Source: Candidatus Zipacnadia bacterium
GTDB lineage: Bacteria > Armatimonadota > Zipacnadia > Zipacnadales > Zipacnadaceae
Assembly (NCBI GenBank): GCA_029821215.1
Contig: JALGTV010000049.1
Location: 1-7,939, forward strand
Direction of reading: 5' to 3'
Length of the DNA stretch: 7,939 bases
Under the pieces are notes generated by a model that saw only the letters and a program-made list of their open reading frames with translations, searched no databases and was not told the DNA's origin. The position numbers and the translations under genes are program-made. Below are positions 1-5,732 of this stretch, piece after piece. Position 1 is the first letter of the stretch, and the number at the start of each line of letters is the position of its first letter.

Positions 1-81
1 GACCGCCTTGTGACCCTCACATCGGACCCCACGGCCCTGCCCAGGCCTCACTGCGCCTCGCGGGGCGATTTTCACCCGCAT
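1..81 (-). CDS. Possible 5' end of an unknown gene running off the left edge
   Basis: On the minus strand an ATG at 79-81 opens a frame of 27 codons (MRVKIAPRGAVRPG and onward) with no stop before the window edge. GGGGGTG just upstream could serve weakly as a ribosome-binding site. I do not recognise the protein, and 27 open codons in GC-rich sequence are expected by chance fairly often. The plus strand is also open here (1-198), so this is only a candidate. If real, it would be the next gene downstream of ispDF in the same direction. Confidence 0.15.
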   Translation of the reverse strand, partial: MRVKIAPRGAVRPGQGRGVRCEGHKAV

Positions 82-187
82 TTCACCCCCAACCGTGTTG
101 ATCGCCTACTACCAGCCCATCTGGCTCTCCCCTGCTCATTACCGACCCCCAACAGCGCCCAACAACCCCGCCCCATACCATCTTCAA

Positions 188-207
188 CCGCTTTATGAAT
201 TAAGCGG
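188..207. repeat. Short perfect inverted repeat downstream of ispDF
   Basis: CCGCTT (188-193) and AAGCGG (202-207) are exact reverse complements around the 8-base loop TATGAATT. It lies about 105 bases past the ispDF stop. The absence of a following T tract argues against a standard intrinsic terminator; it may be a 3' end stabiliser or chance. Confidence 0.4.
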
Positions 208-312
208 GATAGTCGCCGGCATCGGCTATTCTGCATTTCTATTACATTACCCCCCCAGAAAAATGCCAAGAAGGATTTTGCAACAGTCTCATTACGACTA
301 TTATGGCAAACC

Positions 313-1482
313 CTATAGAGGTCTGCGGCCAATCAGGGCCACGGCGTGGGCGGCAATAGCCTCCTGGCGGCCGATGAAACCCAGCCCCTCAGTGGTGGTA
401 GCCTTTATGCTAACCTGGCCAGTGCCGATGTCCAGAATGGAGGCGACTTGCTGGCGCATCTGGTCAATATAAGGTGCCAGGTGAGGTTGCTGGGCGAGGA
501 TGGTCACATCAACATTGATGGGCTGATAGCCGGCGTCGTGTATTAGTTCAACGATCTGGCCCAGCAACTGCTTGCTGTCAGCGTCTTTGAAGGTGGGGTC
601 GGTATCAGGGAAATACTGGCCGATGTCACCCAGGCCGGTGGCACCCAGCAGGGCATCAGCCAGCGCGTGCAGCACCACATCAGCATCAGAGTAGCCAGCC
701 AGACCCAACTGATAGTCAATAGTGACGCCTCCCAGAATTAACGGCCGCCCCTTCACCAACGGATGCACATCATATCCGTGTCCTACTCGTATCTGCTGGG
801 TACTGCCCATCATATTCTCGGCCCGCTGCCAATCGGCTGGGGTGGTAATCTTGAAATTGTGTGGGCTGCCTTCAACTACCTTTACCGGGTGGCCCATCTT
901 TTCCACCAGAGCCGCATCATCGGTAGCCTCCCCGCCTTCCTTAATAAATTGCTGATAGGCCTGAAGAATCAGGTTAAACTCAAACGTCTGGGGCGTCTGG
1001 GCGCAGTGAATTGGGCGGCGGTCAATAGTCGCGCTGATTATGCTGTTGTCGTCCACCTGTTTGAGCGTATCGGTGGCCGGCAGGGCAGCAATAGCCGCGC
1101 CGCTGGCGGCACACGCATCAATGGTACGGGCTATGAGCTGGGGGGTAACGAAGGGCCGGGCTCCGTCGTGGATAGCCACAATGTCTGGTGGCTGGTCCTT
1201 CAGGGCGTTCAGGCCATTATACACCGACTCGGGACGGGTTGGGCCGCCGGCCACGACCTGGCTAAGCTTGTGAAGTTTGTCTTGCCGGCAGATTTGCCGG
1301 GCTTGATCTTCATAGCCTGGCGCAACAACCAACAGAGTGCGGATTACCTCCTCGGTGCGCTCAAAGGCTCGTAACGGCCACAGAAAAAGGGCCGCACCGC
1401 CCAGGGGCAGGAAGGTCTTTGGTATATCTGTCCCCAAGCGGTGCCCTAAACCGGCAGCTACGATCAGGCCAACTGCCTGCAT
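313..1482 (-). CDS. ispDF: Fused IspD-IspF isoprenoid biosynthesis enzyme
   Basis: A two-domain enzyme of the MEP (non-mevalonate) pathway. IspD joins CTP to 2-C-methyl-D-erythritol 4-phosphate; IspF cyclises the later, phosphorylated intermediate to the 2,4-cyclodiphosphate, releasing CMP. Numbering counts from the GTG at 1485. The IspD part (about 2-225) shows the nucleotide loop VAAGLGHRLG with Lys23 (IPKTF), GGPTRPESVYNGL (80-92), HDGARP (106-111), TPQTF (164-168) and Lys212 (FKITTP). A short linker of about ten residues leads to IspF (about 231-388), with metal ligands Asp239 and His241 (GYDVH) and His273 (VLHAL), then GDIGQYFPDTDP (286-297) and TTTEGLGFIGRQEAI (363-377). The frame runs unbroken between domains. 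The ATG at 1480-1482 overlaps the upstream TGA; the GTG at 1485 is an alternative, since AAGGA lies 10 or 7 bases before them. IspF has Tyr265 (GYSDAD) where E. coli has His34. Fused enzymes are known in epsilon- and alphaproteobacteria. Confidence 0.96.
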   Translation of the reverse strand: MQAVGLIVAAGLGHRLGTDIPKTFLPLGGAALFLWPLRAFERTEEVIRTLLVVAPGYEDQARQICRQDKLHKLSQVVAGGPTRPESVYNGLNALKDQPPDIVAIHDGARPFVTPQLIARTIDACAASGAAIAALPATDTLKQVDDNSIISATIDRRPIHCAQTPQTFEFNLILQAYQQFIKEGGEATDDAALVEKMGHPVKVVEGSPHNFKITTPADWQRAENMMGSTQQIRVGHGYDVHPLVKGRPLILGGVTIDYQLGLAGYSDADVVLHALADALLGATGLGDIGQYFPDTDPTFKDADSKQLLGQIVELIHDAGYQPINVDVTILAQQPHLAPYIDQMRQQVASILDIGTGQVSIKATTTEGLGFIGRQEAIAAHAVALIGRRPL

Positions 1483-2624
1483 CACCGGCGCTTCCTTGAT
1501 TGCTGCTGGGACTCACCGGCTAACAGCGCTCTGCCCTTTTCGGTGATTTTCGCAAATATCATTTTACCTGATGGATTCTGGAGGATGCTGGTCACCTCAG
1601 CCGGTATCATTCTGTCCACATAGTCGGCTGCTTCCTCTACCACCACCATGGTGCCGTCATCCAGATACGCCACCCCCTGGCCCGGTTGTTTACCTTCCTT
1701 AACTACGGTAACGGTAATCTCCTCACCCGGCAAGTATACCGGCTTTAGGGCTTCAGCCAGTTCATTGACGTTTAGTACCGGCACTCCATGAAGCTTACCG
1801 ATTTCATTAACACTGTAATCGTTGGTAATGATGGCCGCATCCTTAGCCTGGGCCAGTTTAACCAAGCGGGTATCAACCTCGTCGTAGGGTGCTTCCTCGT
1901 CAGTATAGTCATCAAAGAGCCTCACCGGACATTTGGGATGGTTTTTCAATTGGTTGAGTACGTCCAGTCCCCGGCGTCCTCGGGCGCGCTTGAGGTTATC
2001 AGAAGAATCAGCAATATGGCGCAACTCCTGGAGAATAAAGTCCGGTACGTATAAAGGGCCCTCCAGAAATCCACTGTCTACGATATCAGCAATACGACCA
2101 TCAATGACGATATTGGTGTCCAGCATCTTGGGGGTACTCGGCGCGGCCAGTTGCAGGATAGCAGCATCACTGGAATTGGCCAAACCGGGAAAAATGTAAG
2201 CGATTTGGTGTTTGGCACTTACAGCAAACCCTATGCCCAGCACAATCCCCGCCACACTGGCAAATATCCTGATGGGCAGACCAAAACCCTCAATATTGGC
2301 AAAGGGAACAGTGATCAATATAGCCACCACCAGGCCGATAATGATGCCCACCAATACTGCTGCCTTATCCAACAAGGATACACGTTCTAACCGGTTGGCC
2401 CAAGTGACGACCTTGCGGAAGGAAACCAGCGCAAATAGAAAACCCAGCAACCCACACACTATCACTACCCCGATGTGAAAATACAGGATACGCGGTCCTT
2501 CGGTGGCTTCCCCGGCATCAAAAAAGCGGGGTATGAGTTTGGCCGCCACCAAAGTACCTACAATGACCCCCACCAGTACCACCGCAGCTACGAATAGGGA
2601 CCATAATCCTCTAAGAATAAACAT
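1482..2624 (-). CDS. Membrane-anchored PIN/TRAM-domain protein (YacL-like)
   Basis: A putative membrane-bound ribonuclease of the PIN/TRAM family typified by Bacillus YacL. Substrate and cellular role are unknown to me. Residue numbers here count from the upstream ATG (2633; 383 residues); the preferred start at 2624 gives 380. Four hydrophobic segments lie in the N-terminal half, at about 8-31, 50-71, 91-110 and 121-139. The PIN nuclease domain covers about 168-295 and shows the conserved acidic residues Asp172 (LDTNIVIDGRI), Glu203 (LQELRHIAD), Asp254 (DEVDTRLVKLA) and Asp272 (TNDYSVN), which would hold the catalytic metal ions. A TRAM domain, a likely RNA-binding fold, follows at about 301-366 (LPGEEITVTVVKEG, GQGVAYLDDGTMV). 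The tail is basic (QQQSRKRR). The stop TGA overlaps the ispDF start (TGATG), so the two are in one operon. All key residues are present and the gene looks intact. Confidence 0.95.
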   Translation of the reverse strand: MFILRGLWSLFVAAVVLVGVIVGTLVAAKLIPRFFDAGEATEGPRILYFHIGVVIVCGLLGFLFALVSFRKVVTWANRLERVSLLDKAAVLVGIIIGLVVAILITVPFANIEGFGLPIRIFASVAGIVLGIGFAVSAKHQIAYIFPGLANSSDAAILQLAAPSTPKMLDTNIVIDGRIADIVDSGFLEGPLYVPDFILQELRHIADSSDNLKRARGRRGLDVLNQLKNHPKCPVRLFDDYTDEEAPYDEVDTRLVKLAQAKDAAIITNDYSVNEIGKLHGVPVLNVNELAEALKPVYLPGEEITVTVVKEGKQPGQGVAYLDDGTMVVVEEAADYVDRMIPAEVTSILQNPSGKMIFAKITEKGRALLAGESQQQSRKRR

Positions 2625-2633
2625 AGCGCTCAT

Positions 2634-2638
2634 TCCTT
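2634..2638 (-). promoter_or_regulatory. Ribosome-binding site deciding the PIN/TRAM start
   Basis: AAGGA on the minus strand directly touches one ATG (2631-2633) and lies 9 bases before a second in-frame ATG (2622-2624). Only the second is at a workable distance, so it is the better start. Confidence 0.6.
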
Positions 2639-2731
2639 TTAGGCAGCCATACTTAGCATATAAGTAGGACTATTAGCTTTACCTTAGCCTGTACTCTTAA
2701 ACGGCTAACTGACTCATTTAGTTCGCTACCA
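2634..2731 (-). other. AT-rich gap before the PIN/TRAM gene
   Basis: This 98-base non-coding stretch is richer in A and T than its flanks and is the likely site of a promoter for the PIN/TRAM-ispDF pair, but I find no convincing -35/-10 pair. It contains TTAGC three times on the plus strand (2653-2657, 2673-2677, 2684-2688) and one inverted copy (GGCTAA, 2703-2708). The last direct copy and the inverted copy form a 6-base-pair inverted repeat, TTAGCC/GGCTAA, with a 13-base loop. It has no T tract, so it is not a terminator. Confidence 0.3.
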
Positions 2732-3199
2732 CTATAACCCCACCACCTCCAACGCTTCACTGAGTCGGCTGACACGATGATATTGTAACCTTCTTGCTAT
2801 CGGTTCGTCAAATGTCTAAGCAGTTTCCCCTGCCAGACCCACTTCACCCATCACTACCATGTCGGCCGGCACCAACTGTTCATGGAAACTGGAGGCGACT
2901 GATAGGGCAATGGCCAAATCGCAGGCCGGCTCAGTGGCGTGGATACCGCCGGCTACATTGACGAACACATCATATTCTCCCAGCCTGCTAGCTGACAGCC
3001 GGAGCAGCTCCTGACCGTCAATGTCACCCAGTCTTTCTGCTTCATATCCAGCTATATCGGGGCGGGAGGCGACAGATTGGGGCCTGGTCGTCTGTTCTAC
3101 GAAACTTCCCCATGCATCACAGATTAGGCATCGGCCCAGCCACTTGTGAGCCTGGTGACCACATTGCTGGCACGCGTATGTTGTGTGGGCTTTGCTCAT
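2732..3199 (-). pseudogene. radA: Decayed radA: ATPase core deleted, C-terminus broken
   Basis: RadA is a RecA-like, hexameric DNA helicase that helps branch migration during recombinational repair; intact copies have about 450 residues. Here a 127-codon frame (3199 to 2816) keeps the N-terminal zinc finger, with Cys10, Cys13, Cys24 and Cys27, and the usual WLGRC context. After a linker of about 40 residues it jumps, around residues 62-73 (roughly 2981-3016), into the C-terminal Lon-like domain: LGEYDVFVNVAGG, EPACDLAIALSVASSF, then GEVGLAGE. The Walker A, Walker B and KNRFG segments, roughly 280 residues, are absent. A TAG at 2816-2818 then interrupts. In the same frame past it runs IARRLQYHRV and SRLSEALEVVGL, ending in TAG at 2732-2734, which resembles a normal RadA C-terminus. 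Another frame just after the break gives LLRHLTN, like the GELRxL segment of the family, so small indels are likely too. No Shine-Dalgarno sequence precedes the ATG. A shortened working protein is possible but unlikely. Assembly error cannot be excluded. Confidence 0.85.
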
Positions 3200-3228
3200 T
3201 ATCAGCTATTAGAGTCGGGGCGAATTGG

Positions 3229-3262
3229 CAAACGGAAAGGGTGGGACCCACTGGCCCCACCC
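3229..3262 (-). terminator. Intrinsic terminator after nrdJ
   Basis: On the minus strand, 38 bases after the nrdJ stop, a 10-base-pair stem (arms 3253-3262 and 3239-3248, nine Watson-Crick pairs and one G-T wobble) closes an AGTG tetraloop. It is followed by TTTCCGTTTG (3229-3238), an imperfect T-rich tract. The GC-rich stem and placement fit a Rho-independent terminator; the broken T tract may lower its efficiency. It separates nrdJ from the radA remnant, which begins 30 bases further on. Confidence 0.75.
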
Positions 3263-3299
3263 TCACGATCAGCGGACTGTCTGAAATAGGCCAGCCGCC

Positions 3300-5552
3300 T
3301 TAGTCACATTGACTGTATCCGCAATCGTGACAGGTGAGGCAGCCACTTTCGTGATACAACCGCCCTCCACACTCCGGACAGGCACCGGCATGGCCGAAAC
3401 TTTCTTCAGTGAAGTCAATACTTAATTGAGTCTCATCGGAAAGGATGGTTCGCTCAATAGCCTTGGCAAAGGCATCGGCGCAGGAGAGTATCTTCCCACC
3501 ACCACTTTCCCAGGCGGGCATATGGCAACTGATGCCTTTGAGCTGCTTGACGATATGCTCGGCGCCTATTCCCGATCGCAAGGCCAGAGATATTAACCGG
3601 GCCAGGGCTTCAGTCTGCGAGGCCACGCACCCGCCTGCCTTGCCCATGTTGCCAAATACCTCAAAAGCATTACCGGCATCATCAAAATTGATGGTTACAT
3701 ACAACTTGCCACAGCCGGTTCTCATATTGCGGGTCACACCGGTCACCGCCGCGGGCCGGGGCCGAGGCTGGATTTTGCGAGACTCCTCGGCTTGCTGAGT
3801 CTTGCCGGTGGTCAGAACCTGAGCTTCCCGGCTACCGTCGCGGTAGATAGTTATACCCTTGCAGCCCAGACGGTAGGCCAGCATGTAAGCATTAGCTACA
3901 TCCTCAACGGTCGCCTCATTGGCGAAGTTGATCGTCTTGGAGACGGCATTGTCAGTTTTTTCCTGAAAGGCTGCCTGAGTTCGCACATGCCCCTCAGGAG
4001 ATATCTCATGGGCAGTGAGGAACAGCTCACGCACATCGGCGGGTATTTGTGGAATCTCACTTAGGGACCCTTTGGCGGCAATTTCCTGAATCAATTCTGG
4101 GGAATGGAAGCTACGCTGTTGAGCCAACTGCTCAAAGAGCGGGTTGACCTCAATCAGTTCCTCGCCGTCCAGTACGTGACGGGTGTAAGCAACGGCGAAC
4201 AGCGGCTCAATTCCGCTGGAGGCTCCAGCGATGATACTAATACTGCCGGTGGGGGCAAGGGTGGTGATAGTGGCATTACGTAATCGCTGGCCGTCTCCAT
4301 TACGATTATAAATGCTCTGTTCCCAATTGGGGAATACGCCCCGCTCCTTTGCTAATTGCTCTGAAGCGGCCTGGCCTTTTTCCTCAATGAAACTCATAAC
4401 CTGGCGGGCTACTTCAATAGCCTCCTCGGAGGCGTAGGGTATGCCCATGTGAATGAGCATATCCGCATAGCCCATTACTCCCAGACCGATTTTGCGGTTG
4501 GCCTTGGTCATCTGCTCAATCTCGGGCAAGGGAAACTCGTTCATGTCAATGACATCATCCAAGAACCGGACGGCGGCGGCCACCGTCTCGCCCAGCTTCT
4601 CCCAATTAAGCTCACCCTCACCAATCTCGCCAGTGACCATCTTGGCCAGATTAATTGAACCTAAATTACAGGACTCATAGGGCAATAGAGGTTGCTCTCC
4701 ACAGGGATTGGTGCTTTCAATCTTTCCTGCCTTGGGTGTGGGATTGGTGGCGTTTATCCGGTCAATGAAAACCAGGCCTGGATCGCCATTGGCCCAAGCA
4801 CTTTTAACTATCTTGTCGAAGACCTCGCGGGCGGATAGGGTGTTTACTACTTCGTCGGTGCGCGGATTGATCAAGTCATACGTCTCGTCGTTGATGACCG
4901 CCTCCATAAACTCGTCAGTCGCCGCCACTGAAATGTTGAAATTGTTCAGCCTGGTGGGATCGCTCTTCGACTCGATAAACTCCAGTATGTCGGCGTGATC
5001 TACACGCAACACCGCCATGTTAGCGCCCCGGCGGGTGCCGCCCTGCTTAATGGCGTCGGTAGCCGCATCAAAGACGTTCATAAATGATACGGGCCCGGAT
5101 GAGACGCCCTTGGTGGAGCTGACTATGTCATCTTTGGGCCGCAGCCGCGAGAATGAAAATCCGGTGCCCCCACCGCTCTTATGAATCAGTGCGGTATTCT
5201 TAACTGCCTCAAATATGCTTTCCATTGAGTCTTCAATGGGTAGCACGAAGCAAGCCGCAAGCTGCTGAAAGGGCCGGCCGGCATTCATTAGCGTGGGGCT
5301 GTTGGGCAGAAACTCCAGCCGGCTCATCAGTCCATAGAATTGTTCTTCGCACTGCTGAACCTGCTCATCTGACGCCCCGTGCAATCGCTCAGCCGAGGCA
5401 ATATTATGGGCCACTCGCCGAAACATATCGGCAGGTGTCTCCACCGGGGTGCCTTGGTCATCTTTCTTCAGGTAGCGGTGTTCAAGCACAGTGAGGGCAT
5501 TGAGAGTCAGATCAAGCTGCTGAGCTGAAGATACTGATTGTGCAGTGGCCAT
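3300..5552 (-). CDS. nrdJ: Vitamin B12-dependent class II ribonucleotide reductase
   Basis: Reduces ribonucleotides to deoxyribonucleotides using a thiyl radical made from adenosylcobalamin, so it works with or without oxygen and needs no radical-carrying small subunit. The 750-residue protein is full length. An N-terminal helical segment is followed by the ten-stranded barrel. Cys101 (LAACFVLPIEDS) and Cys295 (ESCNLGSINL) are the expected redox pair. NPCGE at 282-286 supplies the radical-bearing Cys284 with its Asn and Glu partners. The substrate-phosphate loop APTGSISIIAG is at 433-443. A TSCPD-type domain follows (about 600-705: RTGCGKLYVTIN, GGCVASQTEALARL, KGISCH). The C-terminus has CPEC, then CLTCHDC, then a final Cys (725-749), a pattern expected to bind metal or re-reduce the active site. 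The ATG at 5550-5552 is chosen because an in-frame TAA abuts it and GAGG lies 9 bases upstream. The gene has its own promoter and terminator and looks monocistronic. Confidence 0.97.
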   Translation of the reverse strand: MATAQSVSSAQQLDLTLNALTVLEHRYLKKDDQGTPVETPADMFRRVAHNIASAERLHGASDEQVQQCEEQFYGLMSRLEFLPNSPTLMNAGRPFQQLAACFVLPIEDSMESIFEAVKNTALIHKSGGGTGFSFSRLRPKDDIVSSTKGVSSGPVSFMNVFDAATDAIKQGGTRRGANMAVLRVDHADILEFIESKSDPTRLNNFNISVAATDEFMEAVINDETYDLINPRTDEVVNTLSAREVFDKIVKSAWANGDPGLVFIDRINATNPTPKAGKIESTNPCGEQPLLPYESCNLGSINLAKMVTGEIGEGELNWEKLGETVAAAVRFLDDVIDMNEFPLPEIEQMTKANRKIGLGVMGYADMLIHMGIPYASEEAIEVARQVMSFIEEKGQAASEQLAKERGVFPNWEQSIYNRNGDGQRLRNATITTLAPTGSISIIAGASSGIEPLFAVAYTRHVLDGEELIEVNPLFEQLAQQRSFHSPELIQEIAAKGSLSEIPQIPADVRELFLTAHEISPEGHVRTQAAFQEKTDNAVSKTINFANEATVEDVANAYMLAYRLGCKGITIYRDGSREAQVLTTGKTQQAEESRKIQPRPRPAAVTGVTRNMRTGCGKLYVTINFDDAGNAFEVFGNMGKAGGCVASQTEALARLISLALRSGIGAEHIVKQLKGISCHMPAWESGGGKILSCADAFAKAIERTILSDETQLSIDFTEESFGHAGACPECGGRLYHESGCLTCHDCGYSQCD

Positions 5553-5679
5553 TTACACCAACCTCGTCCGTGTGGAGTGGGCGGAGTCAACTGATTCTGT
5601 CTGGGCTGTCCCAACCATAGCGATTCGTAGCCCGTCGGGCGGCGGGAATGTTAAACTTTTGGCCCCTAATGTTGCATAG
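5553..5679 (-). promoter_or_regulatory. nrdJ 5' leader with two small hairpins
   Basis: This is the untranslated leader predicted from the promoter above. It holds two short hairpins on the minus strand: GCCC-GAC-GGGC at 5630-5640 and TGGG-ACAG-CCCA at 5602-5613. The GGGC arm of the first could also pair with the GCCC in the second, so alternative folds are possible. Just before nrdJ there is a modest ribosome-binding site, GAGG, about 9 bases from the ATG. I looked for a cobalamin-riboswitch B12 box and for paired NrdR boxes and saw neither. A 21-codon reading frame (ATG at 5616-5618) ends in TAA immediately against the nrdJ ATG, but it has no ribosome-binding site. The regulatory role is a guess. 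Confidence 0.35.
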
Positions 5680-5685
5680 GCATTT

Positions 5686-5714
5686 ACTATATCGCAATCC
5701 GTCCGCCCTGTCAA
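5686..5714 (-). promoter_or_regulatory. sigma-70-type promoter of nrdJ
   Basis: On the minus strand a perfect -35 hexamer TTGACA (5709-5714) is followed by a 17-base spacer and a -10 hexamer TATAGT (5686-5691, five of six bases match the consensus). It begins about 20 bases after the gyrA stop and points at nrdJ. The expected transcription start is near 5679, giving a leader of about 127 bases. It would allow nrdJ to be expressed independently of gyrA. It is seen in sequence only; activity is inferred. Confidence 0.75.
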
Positions 5715-5732
5715 GAGCCTCCTTTGGGTTGG

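Larger units (their letters stand above)
1..312. other. Region after ispDF with no identifiable gene
   Basis: No reading frame here resembles a protein I know. The first ~180 bases are strongly C-rich on the plus strand. A perfect 6-base-pair inverted repeat, CCGCTT/AAGCGG, with an 8-base loop lies at 188-207, and an imperfect one (ATAG/CTAT flanks) at about 209-230. Neither is followed by a T tract on the minus strand, so they are not clear terminators for ispDF, though they could form structure at the 3' end of its transcript. At 274-290 the sequence GATTTTGCAACAGTCTC recalls insertion-sequence ends, but no transposase is visible. Confidence 0.5.

Noticed and set aside
53..72. GC hairpin CGCC/GGCG followed by ATTTT, like a plus-strand terminator for a gene left of the window.
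   Set aside because: The stem is only four base pairs and the T run is four bases; too weak without a gene ending there.
1..198. A plus-strand frame open from the left edge to 198.
   Set aside because: It is proline-rich with no recognisable motif, which fits its C-rich base composition and not a gene end.
72..332. An 86-codon minus-strand frame overlapping the end of ispDF.
   Set aside because: It starts inside ispDF, lacks a ribosome-binding site, and its product resembles nothing I know.
763..1374. A 203-codon plus-strand open frame inside ispDF.
   Set aside because: It lies antisense to the conserved IspD domain, has no family resemblance, and is a shadow of the real gene.
3200..3228. 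A promoter for the radA remnant, using TTGCCA as the -35 element.
   Set aside because: The best -10 candidates (TAATAG, GATAAT) lie 14 or 22 bases away, outside the usual spacing.
5680..5700. Possible NrdR box overlapping the nrdJ -10 region (TTGCGATATAGTAAAT on the minus strand).
   Set aside because: Only the central AT-rich core fits the NrdR consensus, the flanking symmetric bases do not, and no second box lies at the usual spacing.
5553..5732. A stop-free frame of 59 codons between gyrA and nrdJ, preceded by an excellent Shine-Dalgarno-like AAAGGAGG (5718-5725).
   Set aside because: The only start near that site is a TTG three bases away, which is too close, and that TTG is part of the -35 hexamer. 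A run of this length without stops is plausible by chance, and the product resembles nothing I know. A 21-codon frame from the ATG at 5616-5618 has no ribosome-binding site.
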